A DNA stretch of 64,000 nt. Origin: Reclinomonas americana ATCC 50394. Lineage: Eukaryota; Jakobida; Jakobea; Jakobida. A program made the position numbers and the translations under genes. The stretch is taken from positions 43,782 to 107,781 of the forward strand of contig PS015027.1 of assembly GCA_048213135.1 (NCBI GenBank), read 5' to 3'. How positions within the stretch are numbered: position 1 is the first letter of the stretch; the number at the start of each line of letters is the position of its first letter. The notes beneath the pieces were generated by a model that worked only from the letters and a program-made list of their open reading frames with translations, did not search any database and was not told where the DNA came from. Of the stretch, positions 52,784-64,000 are shown one piece after another.

Positions 52784-52988
52784 GTCAATTTCAAACTGAA
52801 GCTGCTGTGGCAGTGGTGGTATTGATGGCGTGCACACCCGTGCTCCCTTTGTGCTCGTTCGTGTACACATACACACACAGTACATTCAATTGCCACCCCG
52901 CTGCCGACGTCGATGTGACCCGGGGTTTTGCGTTTCTTTTCGGAGTGAGTGGGGAGTAGAAAAGACAAAAAGAGAGAGAGAGATATCA

Positions 52989-55397
52989 CTATCGACCGCT
53001 GTATGAGAGTCGTCGATTGGCGCCACCTNNNNNNNNNNNNNNNNNNNNNNNNNNNNNNNNNNNNNNNNNNNNNNNNNNNNNNNNNNNNNNNNNNNNNNNN
53101 NNNNNNNNNNNNNNNNNNNNNNNNNNNNNNNGGCAGCGGCAGCGGTAGCAGTGGCGTGGTGGTGGTGGCCACGGACGACGAGGAGGAAGACGACGACGAT
53201 CAGCGGTATCGCAGAAAGTCGGCCGACCACGACTACGCCGATGCGGCGTATGGCGACAGTGACCGACATGCACCTGCTGCTGCGCGACTGCCACCACACC
53301 CCATGCCCGGACCGCAAAAGGGCCGCCAGCCACCACAACCGCAAGCAGTGCCTGTACGCTCCACGGGACACCTGCCACCGCAGCCGCCAGTCATGCAGCG
53401 CTCCATCACCCTGCCCACTGCGCCATCACTAGCCGCCGCCGCGGTCGGAGCCGGTGGCACGACAGCTGCCGGGCGCGCACAACGCACATCACCGATGAAC
53501 CCGCTCAGCACGCCCGCCACCATGCACGCCCAGTACCGCCTGCCACGCTCCGAAAACAGCGCCAATGCCGCCGCAGCTGCCGCCGCCAATGCCGCACGAG
53601 CGGCCGCCACCGCCTCCACNNNNNNNNNNNNNNNNNNNNNNNNNNNNNNNNNNNNNNNNNNNNNNNNNNNNNNNNNNNNNNNNNNNNNNNNNNNNNNNNN
53701 NNNNNNNNNNNNNNNNNNNNNNNNNNNNNNNNNNNNNNNNNNNNNNNNNNNNNNNNNNNNNNNNNNNNNNNNNNNNNNNNNNNNNNNNNNNNNNNNNNNN
53801 NNNNNNNNNNNNNNNNNNNNNNNNNNNNNNNNNNNNNNNNNNNNNNNNNNNNNNNNNNNNNNNNNNNNNNNNNNNNNNNNNNNNNNNNNNNNNNNNNNNN
53901 NNNNNNNNNNNNNNNNNNNNNNNNNNNNNNNNNNNNNNNNNNNNNNNNNNNNNNNNNNNNNNNNNNNNNNNNNNNNNNNNNNNNNNNNNNNNNNNNNNNN
54001 NNNNNNNNNNNNNNNNNNNNNNNNNNNNNNNNNNNNNNNNNNNNNNNNNNNNNNNNNNNNNNNNNNNNNNNNNNNNNNNNNNNNNNNNNNNNNNNNNNNN
54101 NNNNNNNNNNNNNNNNNNNNNNNNNNNNNNNNNNNNNNNNNNNNNNNNNNNNNNNNNNNNNNNNNNNNNNNNNNNNNNNNNNNNNNNNNNNNNNNNNNNN
54201 NNNNNNNNNNNNNNNNNNNNNNNNNNNNNNNNNNNNNNNNNNNNNNNNNNNNNNNNNNNNNNNNNNNNNNNNNNNNNNNNNNNNNNNNNNNNNNNNNNNN
54301 NNNNNNNNNNNNNNNNNNNNNNNNNNNNNNNNNNNNNNNNNNNNNNNNNNNNNNNNNNNNNNNNNNNNNNNNGTTGCTTCTGGAGCTGTTGGACGCTGCT
54401 GCTGCGGCGGCGGCAGTAGTCGTGGTCGTGCTGGTCGATGTCGTCGTTGATGCCGCGCTGGAGGCGGCCTTGCCACCACCAGCCGCCGACGGGCCGTCAA
54501 AGTACTTTTTGTAGACGACAAAGTTGTTGGCCTGCGGCGTGTAGTCGCGCAGTCCGTAGTGCTTGGCGAGGAAACCGAGCAGCTTGTGCGACGGTCGATC
54601 GTAGGCCAATTGCGACGGCACCACCTTTTCCTCCTGCACTCACAACAGCGATGAGCGACGATGATAATGATGGCCGACCAGCAAGCAGACGCACCGCCAA
54701 CATGAACTCAAACAGCTCCTTGCCGAATCCCTGTCGCTGGCGAGTCGGATGCACGAAAATGTCCAGCACACACAACGGCGACATCTCCTTGTAGGCACCA
54801 GTCTCCAGCTGCGCCACCCCCCGCGGTCAGCACCAGCGACGCCCCAACCCACAGAGAAAGGATCGCGTGCGCAACTCGATGGAACAGCTTCTTGTGGCCG
54901 ACCTTGAGCAAGCCGACGGCGAGACCATCCTCACAGCCGAGATACAGGTGCTGGTCGGGATTGTTAATCAGGCGACTGGTGGTGGTGATCACTTGACTCA
55001 GTCCTTGTGCCTGCAAATTGCCAAGAGTGAGACAAAATGAAGGAGGTGTGTGTAGAGAGGGCGCACGCGGACCTCTTGCGAGGCCAGGCCCATGCGATCA
55101 ATGATCCGACTGAGCGAGTCGAACGCATCGGATCGTCGCGCTCTCAGTTGCGCAAGTCGATCACCGTCCCATCGCGAAAGCCGCTCCGTAAGCAGACGTT
55201 TGCAGTGAGCATCCAGCTGCACAAGAGAGAGTGACACGAGAGAGAGTCAGATCAAGAGGAGATGTCCCTTTCGCCGAATAACACGCATTCGCAGAGGCGC
55301 GATGAGAGGCACACAGAGAATGCGACACAGGCATAGAGAGAGAGAGCACACAAAGAGCATGCGGGGAGGCAGAGGCAACGCGCGCACACACCTCCAT
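52989..55397 (-). CDS. ATAT1: Alpha-tubulin N-acetyltransferase (ATAT1/MEC-17) with disordered tail; contains a reversed contig
   Basis: Acetylates Lys40 of alpha-tubulin inside microtubules. The start is inferred at 55397 (ME, a six-nt coding exon before GTGTGTG), joined to [19 protein letters not shown] (from 55222). GNAT domain in order: [51 protein letters not shown] then [17 protein letters not shown] (about 54760-54795; contains the conserved Cys and Asp), [15 protein letters not shown] (acetyl-CoA loop), [20 protein letters not shown] (conserved Asp of the DRPS motif, about 54560-54615) and [12 protein letters not shown] (54505-54540). An Ala/Ser/Thr-rich tail then runs into gap 53620-54372. 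Contig 53132-53619 holds a disordered coding sequence on plus (acidic, then Pro/Gln- and Ala-rich) that most likely continues this tail once reversed. The last piece, [12 protein letters not shown] with stop at 52989, is on minus. Confidence 0.88.
53029..53131. other. Assembly gap (103 N)
   Basis: N run between the last ATAT1 segment and contig 53132-53619. Confidence 1.
53620..54372. other. Assembly gap (753 N)
   Basis: N run in the low-complexity tail of ATAT1. Confidence 1.
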
Positions 55398-55456
55398 GGC
55401 CGTTTCGTTGCGCGTGCCGCTCGTCCTGCTCCACGTCCTGCACTCTACTTCTATAA
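55398..55456. promoter_or_regulatory. Putative bidirectional promoter between ATAT1 and PEX16
   Basis: Only 59 bp separate the inferred ATAT1 start (55397, minus) from the PEX16 ATG (55457, plus). The PEX16 start sits in CTATAAATG, so a TATA-like string overlaps the start codon and is probably coincidental. If the ATAT1 start is further upstream, the genes overlap. Confidence 0.45.
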
Positions 55457-56566
55457 ATGTCCGTGGGCAAGGTTCTCTCCGGCTACGAGTCATTCCTCAC
55501 TGGCAACCCATGGGTGGCACGCGAGATGCACCAGTCACTCAGCGCAGTCGCCTTTCTCCTGTTCGATCTCAAGTCGCCTGCGCAGTTCGAAGGCGGTCAG
55601 TGACACACACTCCGGCATTCTCATCTCCGCGCGCTCATTGCTCATCTGTTGTTGTTGTCAGTTCGCTCTGTGGAGTCACTGTTTGAGCTGTTCAACCGCT
55701 GGGTGCTGGAGAGACGATCGACGCACCCACTGCTGCATCGCCAGTCGCCGACAGCGATCATTCTCAAGCTGATGCGCGTGGTCGAGCTGCCGCTGGATAT
55801 CGCCCTGGCCACGCATCGCCCGGGCGCGCCACACACGCGCTTCCTTGTCCTGTGGGAGGCCGTCAAGTCGGCGCTGCGCCTGTGGTCGCTGTGGCGCTAC
55901 CGTCGCATGCATGTCGATTTCGATGTGGTGCCTGCGGTGGAGGAGGCGGAGGGAAAGCCGCCTGCAGCGGAGGAGGAGGAAGGCGGCGGCGATGAGGAGG
56001 AAGAGGAAGAGGCGTCGGCACTGGTGAATCGATTCCGCATTGGTGCCTCGTCGAGTCGGAGACCGCGTCGGCGGCAGGCGGCGAGGCAGGCGGCGACCGT
56101 GGCAGCAGGTGCGCCCGAGCGACTGCAGCCGCACCAGTCGGTCATCACTGCGCGCGTGCATCTGCTGGCCGAGACGCTGCATGCCGTGCGTCCGTTTGTG
56201 TACGTGTGTGCGTTGAAGGCGTTTCCGCAGCGGCGGTGGCTGGCGTGGGCGCTGTCGCTGGCCATCGATCTGCTGTCGCTGCGGTTGCACATGGTGCCGC
56301 GAGTGGGCGAGCACGAGACGCCGCCGACGGCGTTGGAGATGGCGGAGTTGTCGTCGCGGGCCCGCTCGTTGCCGACGACGTACCTGCTGCGCGATCCGCC
56401 GTTTGAGTGGATTCTGCGCACGCCACTGGAGCGCGTCTCGGCCTGGGTCAAGGACAAGACCGAACCCATTCCGTTGGTGCGCATGGTGGGATCGCTGGCC
56501 ACGTCTATCGTAGACTACACCCTGCAGCTGCAGCGGTTCTACACGTACACGGCGAATAGCACGTGA
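55457..56566 (+). CDS. PEX16: Peroxisomal membrane biogenesis protein PEX16
   Basis: Integral peroxisomal membrane protein needed for membrane-protein import. Two exons, 55457-55601 and about 55661-56566. The start MSVGKVLSGYESFLTGNPWV matches the family opening (YExxVxxNP). The first exon ends FLLFDLKSPAQFEG and splices to VRSVESLFELFNRWV. Family blocks then follow: VHLLAETLHAVRPFVYVCAL (RP-(L/F)-V-Y motif), LAWALSLAIDLLSLRL (hydrophobic segment), and a C-terminal LLRDPPFEWIL...IVDYTLQLQRFYTYT ending at 56566 (the family has RxPFY... and a final dY...yf). An acidic insert (about 55940-56025, long Glu run) separates the N- and C-terminal halves. It is followed 54 nt later by EMG1 on the same strand. 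Confidence 0.85.
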
Positions 56567-56619
56567 AGTGCGACGGAAATGAACGTCGCACATTCACAAA
56601 GTCCTGTTGTGTCTTGTCA

Positions 56620-57837
56620 ATGGAGTTTGAGCGCAGAGAGCCTGAGATCGCTGGCGGCTCGTCGTCGTCCAGCAAGGTGGTGAGCGACTCCAAGCGGCTA
56701 ATCATTGTGCTGGAGAATGCGTGTCTGGAGACGGCCAAAGTTGGTGCGTGTGTTTGTGTCCATGTGCACATTCACATCACCAAGCACGCACACTCACACT
56801 CATTCGGGAGCAGGCGCCGAGTATCAGCTGCTCAACTCTGACGATCACAAGCACATTCTGATGCGTAACAACCGCGATCCAAAGTTGTACAGGCCCGACA
56901 TTGTTCATCAGGTTGGTCTCAAGAGAGAGAAAGAGACAGAGAGAGAGAGAGGAGGGGGAGTGTCAGAGAGAGACTCATGGTGTTCCTCTCTCGTCTCACT
57001 GTTCCTCTCGCTCTATCGCAGTGCCTTCTGCAACTGCTGGACAGCCCGCTTAACAAGGCTGGCCTGCTGCAAGTGTTCATCCGCACCGTCAACAATGTGC
57101 TGATTGAGGTGAACCCCCGCACACGCATTCCGCGAACCATCAAGCGCTTCAGTGGACTGATGGGTGCGTAATGAGGAGACGGCTCTTCGAAGTGTTTCAT
57201 TAGTGGCTCATCTGTGGCGCAGTGCAACTGTTGCACAAGCTGAAGATCAGGGCCACCAATGGACCCGACACGCTGTTGCGCGTGATCAAGAATCCCATTA
57301 CGGATCACTTGCCGACTGTCGGCTGCAAGTTTGGTGCGTGCATGTCCTCCTCTTCCTTTGTCTCTTCCTCCCTTCCTCTCTGTCTCTCTCGCTGTCTCTT
57401 GTGGCTGCTCCCATGTCTCTTTCTCCTTATCCTCCTCCGTCTTCTTCTCCCCTCCCTTCGTCTTCTTTCTCTCTCTCGCTCTCCTCCTCCTCCTCCTCCT
57501 CCTCCTCCTCCTCTTTCCTCCTCCTCCTCCTTCTCCTCCTTCTCCTCCTTCTCCTTTCCCTTCTACCCCTTCCCCATCTGTCTCCCTCCTCACCCCCTTT
57601 CCCGTCTTCGGCACAGCCGCCTCAATGGACGGACAGCTGGTGAGACTGTCGGAGTTCGTGCCGACACTGCCGAAGGACAAGCCGGTGGTGTTTGTCGTGG
57701 GAGCGTACGCGCACGGCGATCTGAAGAAGGCCGACTGGATCGAGGAAGAAATCGCCTTCTCGGAGTACCCGCTCAGTGCGGCTGGCGCGTGCGGCAAGCT
57801 GTGCGACGCGTTTGAGGATGTGTGGGACATATTGTAA
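56620..57837 (+). CDS. EMG1: rRNA N1-methylpseudouridine methyltransferase EMG1/NEP1
   Basis: SPOUT methyltransferase that modifies 18S rRNA pseudouridine and is needed for small-subunit assembly in the nucleolus. Start ATG 56620 ([13 protein letters not shown]). Exons, in order: [32 protein letters not shown] with [27 protein letters not shown] with [19 protein letters not shown] and [33 protein letters not shown]; then, after a 270-nt CT-rich intron (about 57335-57615), [44 protein letters not shown] and stop at 57837. All hallmark blocks (RPDIxHQ, SPLNKxG, VLIExNPxTRIPRT, GAxAHG, YPLSAAxAC) are present, so it should be active. It is convergent with the URB2-like gene, 75 nt away. Confidence 0.97.
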
Positions 57838-57912
57838 TCATTCAAAATCACCCATTTGCGTCTTCGTTTTCTAACAGTGTGTGCGCGTCTCTTTTTATGT
57901 TCAACATTACTT

Positions 57913-60900
57913 CTATGCTTTGCTGGAGGAGTACCGATGTCGCTGCTGGTACTGGCTGTGAAGATTGCGGAAGATATCCCGGCCGAGCGGCGACAGCATG
58001 AGGTGCAATTGTTGCAACCTGCGAGAGAGCAGGTGAGGTGCAAGTACGTGGGTGGAGAGTGAGGAGTGCATGATGACGCACCCGCTCTCGTCTGACACAT
58101 CCATGAGTGCATACGTGCCGAGTGTCATGCGCCGCTTCGCCTCGCCGCCCATGCCATGCTCCTCCAACGTGGTGACATACTTGCCAATCAATTGTGGCAC
58201 GTACAGTCGCAACCAGTTGTTGGTGGCTCGTTGCCGTCCACTCGCTGCGAATAATAATCAGAAACCACACTTATAGAGAGAGAGAGAGAGAGAGAGAATC
58301 AGGATGATCGCCACTTGCCATCGCCACTGGCCTGTGCGGCGGCTGCAGAACGAGACCGTGAATGGTCGTCAACTTGGGCACTGCTGAACGTGCTCGACAC
58401 ATTCTCCTCCGACGCCAGCTCGTTCATCACCCGCACCACCGCGTCCACGCATTGCAAGTGTACCGCTTCCTGTGTGCGCAAAACATATGAGCCATGGAGC
58501 ACACACACAAACACTCTCTCACATCAGCCGCCGCCGCCGCCTCAACTGTGCATTCGAACAGTGGACGACCAGCAGCACTTCCACTCATAGGGAAAACGCC
58601 GACAATCAACACTGCGTGCGAGGTCATGAGCGACGAGAAACATCGTGACACCAGGCGATGTTTGTGCATGCGCAACTCTGCAAGAGTTCCACCAGCAGAC
58701 CAATGTTGCTGCTGACAGCGTAGAGACGGTAACGGATCAGCGACATGAGCACTCGTGAGGCCACCTGCAACACTTGCGGGTGGCACAGCAAGCGCACAAC
58801 GCCAGCCTTCCGGCCAGTCTTGCCCAGCGACGGAGGCGCCACAACTGGAGCACCTGTGCCACACGTGCCAGTGACTGCCACCATCTGTGACTGCAGCACG
58901 GCTGCCACCTCGGCTGCTGTCACTTGGAATGCCTGTCATGGCAAGGTATAACAGATTTGAGACTGCTACATACGTAACAAGAGCAGAGAACGCCCCGTAC
59001 CTCTACCCGGCTGATCATGGCACACGCGCAGTCGGCGGCCGTCTCGGCGAACGTGGGGAAGTGCGGTGCGCCGGCCAGCAACGCTGTCAGATCGACCACA
59101 TGCGACAGAATCGCCGCCTGCCGATGTCGCAGAATACGCATCGACAGCGATGCTGTTGGAAAACGTGGAGGTCAGTGAGGGAGGCACGTAAGCAAGACTG
59201 CACTCGACGACGTGTTGCGCAACAGTTTGCCGTCTGCAACACAGTGACCAGGAGATGCATGCCCAAGAAGAGTGCCGACTGCTCGCGCTGGCTGCGTGCA
59301 CTGTCGGCACCGCGTTGCAGCAACGCAAGCGCCGACGAGTACAGCTGAACGAGAGTCTCGGGTCGCGCCGCTCGCACAATCACTCCGATGCACTCGTCGA
59401 GTTGTGCGCAGTTGGGCCACACGGACTTGAGCCACAGCACAAAGGCGGCCACGCGACTGTGCACACTGAGTGGAACGGCGGGCGTCACTTGCGGCAGTGT
59501 ATCACACAGCGAGAACAGCAGGCGCAGCTCCGCTGCCACCGCCTCCTGCGAGTCATGCGATAATGATGAGCACACGCACGGCCCTTCTTATGTACATACA
59601 AACGAAAGCGACAGAACTGCAGCTCCGTGCGCCTGAGCATGCCGTGTCAGTGTGCCCACAGTCGAGTGCAGCACACGACCGAGATGGCCAACAATGGGGA
59701 ACGCATCCGCTCGTGACAACTGTGGCGAGGACAGCGCGCACCGCAGCAACGAGTCCAGCACAGAGGACAGGCCGTGCGGTGGCCCAACATCCTCCTTGCT
59801 CTTCTTCTTCTTCTTCTTTTTCTTGTCCTTCTCCTCGTCAACTTCCACGTTGTCGCCCTGTGGGAGCAGACTGACAGTGGCCTCCTGCAACTCGCCAAAC
59901 TTCTTGCGCAGCACGTTGTCCCTGCTCGAAAGAGACACAAATGAACAATGACATTCAAAACGTCCACATCATGCGCCTCCCAACAACACTTACGTGGTGA
60001 ACAGTAGTGGACGGACTCTCACACTCTCTGTAAAGGCGAGCACAATGTATCTCGCCAGACGCAGGTCAAAAGACGTTGGCGACCTGTGTATGCACGTAAG
60101 CAGACGCAGAAACTCACAGAGAGGAATGTCGACAACAACCCACCGGCTTTCCAGCGCTTTGCAAACGGGTTTTACAAAGGTCCTGACGCACTGCTTGGCG
60201 TCCGCCTTGTCCACAAGTGCCTGCTTGTCGTCTCGTCGTCTGTCACCCACTAGGCTGACAAACTCGTGACTGCGCGACGCCAAGAACACGGTAAGTGCGT
60301 GTGTGGCATGGACGCGCATGGGGACCAGGAGAACCTCACAGCTCGCACGAAGAACTCCTCTTCTTGCTTCTGGCTTGCCTCATCGTCAGCAAACAGCGTG
60401 TCGCCCAGTTTCAGCAAATTGACGCGTGTCTGTAGCAGCAATCCGACCGCGCCTCGGTAGGCGACGGCCAGTGCACCGAGCGCGCCGGATACCTGCCATG
60501 AAGCAAGGCTGGTTGGTGAGAGAGAGAAAGGGACCCTCCGAAGCTGAAGAGAAGGCACTCACCTCGGGCAAGTGCGGCACAATCGACGCAAGGCAGATCA
60601 TGCGCTCCACCAGCAGTCTCCGCAGCGCTTCTTGCTCCTCCTTGTCCTCGTCGATTAGATACGCAGCTGCGTGCACATGCAACGACACGGTTGGTGTGCT
60701 GTCTCCGACTGTCATCAGATTCGCACGCAACTGTCTCCAAGTGCCGAGGGCAGCAGACCGGGTTCAACGCCAACGGCCGTCGGCAGCATCGAAACAAATC
60801 GCGCCAAGCCAACAATCCGCTGAACAAAACTGTGTTGCGTCGACGATGCTGCGTGCAGTGCCTGGCGACAAAACTTGAAAACGGGCGACTTTTTCGCCGA

Positions 60901-63900
60901 GGCCTTGCCTTTCAAGAGACTTCCGTCGAGCTCCTCGTGCTGCAGTCACATACAGTGAGTCGCGTCTCGCGTGGCACGCTCCGAGGGGAAAACACAATAC
61001 GCACCGCCGCGAGTGTATCTTCCAGGATTGACTCTGTCGCGTGCACAAGTCGTCGCAAGAGGCAGGCTGGTCGCAAGTTGTCAGCACAGTGCGCACAAGT
61101 GCACACACACACATATTTTTTTAAACAGGGAGTCACCTCGGAAAGCCGGCACGTCCAGCAGAACCGAGTCGCGCACGAGGTGTTGCGCCACCGCCACACA
61201 TTGCAGGCTCGCGTTCGATCCCGCGGCTTCGAATGCGTGAATCAGAAAGTCGGCCAAGTGGCCGCATGCTTCCTCTTTCAAGTACCAGCTGCGCATGGCG
61301 GATGAGCGCCCAATGCTTCAGTACACACAGAACAAGAAAGCGATATACACACCACAGCGTGGGTGAAAAGTGCGAGATGCAATGCCACAAGGCCGTACAA
61401 AAGACCGCCTCGTCAGTCACAACATCGACGCACTCGTCCCACGGTTCACTAGGAGTGGCGGGATGCAGTGACCAGTGAGTGCACGAGCATGGACTTGCGC
61501 ACAACAAGACAACAGTAGGGATTCGCTCACCTGGCAAGAATGTCGCTCAAAGTTGTCTGCGCCACCACAAGAAGCATCAGCAAGAGAAAGGACGCACAAT
61601 ACAGATGTATGGAGAGAGACGCAACTCGCTGCTTGACATACTTCCACACAATGCTGAGCAGCTTATTGATCTCCTTGGTGGACGCCGACGACGAGAAACC
61701 AATCGACTCCCACTGAGCCATGGAATCTGGAGCGCGGCAAAGCGAGTCAGTGAACGGACCAAGCTGCCTCAGGAAACACCTCATACAACCCTTACCGTCA
61801 AACTGTGCCGAAAAAGTCGCGTGTTCCGCATTGCAGTGCAGCATGTGAATACGCTGGAGGCATATTCGGCACTGCACAAAACAATCACACACGCAAGAGA
61901 GGTGACACGTGAGTATCTCACAGAAGGCGACATACGCGTGACGGAAGACAATGATTGCCGTCGCACCAGTGCAAGCTGGGCACGGTAGTCATCGCGGACG
62001 GCGGCAATCTTACGCAGGCGACGCAAGTACGCGACCAGGCTTTCGCCTGGCACGACTCTGTCGACCAACTCCGACACTCTGTCGGGCGGGAAGCCGGCGT
62101 GATTGCGAAGTGTGAGACGCGTCTCCTGACACACTGCGGCACAATCGATGCCAGCATACATGGCCTCCAGCAATGCAGCGTACACGTATCCGGCGCTGAC
62201 CAGACAAAATAAACACGCCACGTAAGAAATGGACAAGAGGTGAAGGATCGTCGAGATCATGATCACACAGACCACGACTCTTCGACACTCGATGCCACCT
62301 GGTCCAGCGCAATCAGTGCGGGTCTCAGGAACTGTGCTCCCATCACCAGTTAGCACAACGCACAGTGGCAAGAGCCCCCACAGTAGCACCAGCACGCACC
62401 TCCATGAGGAACATGTTGCAGCACTCGGCGGCCGCATCGACATTCGACTCGTCGACACGAACAGCGAAAAAGAGCGACTGCGCCAGTGCCACTGCGCCAT
62501 TGACAACAATAGCCCGCGACTGACTGGTCGCATCTGCTCAACTCAGCTCGTTAGGGTCGACCACCACGTGACGACCGATCAGGAGATAAACAAACCACGA
62601 CCGAACGGATCCACAAGGAACGGCAGCACCGTGTCCTGCAGCAGCTGCACGAGACGCCAGCTGAATGGAATCACTTGACCCGACGGCAGTGCATCAACGG
62701 CCGACAACAATCTGCGTGTATCACGATCAGCAAATATCATACAAAAACATGAAAGCGTGCATCGCATCGACGCACGTCTGTTGCACTTGCTTGTGGCGCA
62801 GCAGCACCGACAGACCGGCAGGTCGCTTCCCTCGACCAACAAAGGCCGCCAGATTCGCCAGCATGGTCTCACACAGCACATCGAGCTGGCGCAGCTTGTT
62901 GTACACTTGCAGACATGTCACCATAAAGTCGGCAGCACCCTGCAGCACGTGCTCCAGCGCAAAGATGCGCTCCAGCAGCGCATCCATGAACGGCTGCACC
63001 AGTCGGTGACTGAGATTGAGCAACCAGCGCGCCACGCGGAAAACAGCGTCGTGTTGCTGCGCAGAAGCATCGCATCACATAATGTCAGCTGCAGTGAAAA
63101 ACAGGAGGCGAGGGAGAGGAGAGTGGCGCAACAATGGGCGAGGCAACGCAGGTGGACAAACAGAGTGCCAGTCGGTTCCGCGCCAGCTCGTGCTTGGCGT
63201 CGGTCCGTGTGTCACGGTACACGTCGAAACGGTGCATCACCTCGAGCAGCGCGGCAAGAGCGCCAGCCCCACTCGCGACCTTGTCCTCATCTGCAGCACA
63301 GCAGTGAGTTGCAGCACAGCGATGAGGGTGAGAGCAGTGGCAACCAGGCGTACCATGGATGCGAATCATGTCGATCAGTGGCAGAGAGAGTTCGTGGAAG
63401 AACGCAAACATTTCGTAGTGCTGATCCCCCGAAGTGCTCACGGCGCCCAGCGGTCGCTTCCGACTACCGCTTGCAGCAGCCGGCGGTGCCTCTGCAGCTG
63501 AATCAGCAGAGGCCGACGCACTGCCACCGAGACTCCGGCCTGGTGTCAGGGCTTGTCGCTGAACGGCCTCACAGTACCAGGTCAACAGCGCCGGCATCAC
63601 CGCCAGGGCGGCGGCTGTATGTGGGAGGAAACTTAGCAGCGGCACAAGAACAGAAATGTGACGTCACCCGCACCTTGTCGCTGGTCGCCGGCAGCACACA
63701 TGGCAAACAACCGCACAAACAGCTGACTCTGGAAGCTGGCAAGCGACTGACCCTTGTACTGCACCACAGTACCCGTTTTGGCGCCCTTGCCCTTTTTCCT
63801 GCACAACAGGAATCAGCCTCTGGAACCACTCGGGAAATGCACGCACGCCGCACGCAACTTGGGTGGCTCGCCGACGGTTTCCGCAGCCGCTGCGGCATCG

Positions 63901-64000
63901 CCGGCACTCGCGGCTGCCGCAACATCTGCACCCTCCCCTCGCAGGTGCGTGTAGGCCATGTTGAAGTCGGCCAGCACCGTCGGATGGAAGAGCGCCTGCT
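57913..64000 (-). CDS. URB2: URB2/Npa2-like ribosome biogenesis protein (N-terminus outside window)
   Basis: Large helical protein of 60S pre-ribosome processing in the nucleolus. About two dozen short exons on minus, all encoding helical, Leu/Ala-rich sequence without catalytic motifs. Recognition rests on the C-terminal Urb2 domain: LYVPQLIGKYVTTLEEHG, KRRMTLGTYALMDVSDESG and RDIFRNLHSQYQQRHRY, stop at 57913 (family: LxxYv...LxxGxyxLlDvcs...Fk.ly.dY.k). Further upstream helices include SVWPNCAQLDECIGVIVRA (about 59370-59430) and QREQSALFLGMHLLVTVLQ (about 59240-59300). A Lys-rich patch (EKDKKKKKKKKSKED) occurs near 59790-59840. No membrane segments. The start codon is beyond 64000. The N-terminal and middle parts are not diagnostic, so the call depends on the C-terminal block. 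Confidence 0.7.

Noticed and set aside
57360-57600. Ser/Pro-rich ORFs over the CT-rich stretch in EMG1
   Set aside because: This is an intron: the EMG1 blocks on either side join in frame when it is removed.

Overview
The window is nuclear DNA from an intron-rich, gene-dense, single-celled eukaryote. Genes are cut by many short GT-AG introns (a clear one is 57 nt), intergenic spaces are often 50-200 nt, and (CA/TG)n, (GA/CT)n and (TTC)n microsatellites are abundant in introns. Alpha-tubulin acetyltransferase and a tubulin tyrosine ligase-like enzyme suggest stable, probably ciliary, microtubules; PEX16 implies peroxisomes; COX7C and MIC19 imply cristate mitochondria. A giant beta-helix membrane protein and a bacterial-style BspA/DUF285 surface protein fit a free-living protist. 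I cannot name the lineage from sequence alone. The scaffold contains thirteen N runs.

Layout. 1-1702 (-): end of an SMCHD1-like GHKL ATPase. 1878-17489 (-): giant secreted/membrane protein with a beta-helix repeat ectodomain and a polytopic C-terminus. 17740-18860 (-): vanin/biotinidase-type amidohydrolase. 19976-21420 (+): TFIIF beta. 21555-26233 (+): a KNL1/Spc105 kinetochore scaffold with PP1-docking and MELT motifs. 27258-28264 (-): MIC19-like twin-CX9C protein, divergent from PGM3/AGM1 at 28338-31275 (+). 31385-33689 (-): GH125 mannosidase, with an 860-nt 12-bp minisatellite upstream. 34575-36432: unresolved. 36433-40730 (+): BspA/DUF285 protein. 41146-41940 (+): PAN/Apple-like protein. 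42308-47422 (-): Deg9/HtrA-type protease. 47527-52127 (-): TTLL. 52229-52783 (+): COX7C. 52989-55397 (-): ATAT1. 55457-56566 (+): PEX16. 56620-57837 (+): EMG1/NEP1. 57913-64000 (-): URB2-like protein, continuing past the window.

Main structural result. Three small contigs bounded by N runs on both sides (45837-46289, 50438-50910, 53132-53619) carry coding sequence on the strand opposite to the genes that surround them. In the first two cases the contig encodes exactly the protein segment missing from the surrounding gene: the His/Asp half of the HtrA triad, and the central ATP-grasp block of TTLL. The simplest reading is that these contigs were scaffolded backwards, and that HtrA, TTLL and ATAT1 are intact single genes.

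Main biological results. A KNL1 orthologue is recognisable by its whole motif order (SILK-like, RVSF, at least six MELT-type repeats, Spc7-type block, coiled coil, RWD region). A BspA-type protein has 19 tandem 25-residue repeats arranged in a six-unit higher-order repeat, in one uninterrupted 3.65-kb exon behind a separate signal-peptide exon, which suggests transfer from bacteria. The giant protein has repeated phase-1 exon modules. Three divergent gene pairs have only 59-101 bp between start codons.
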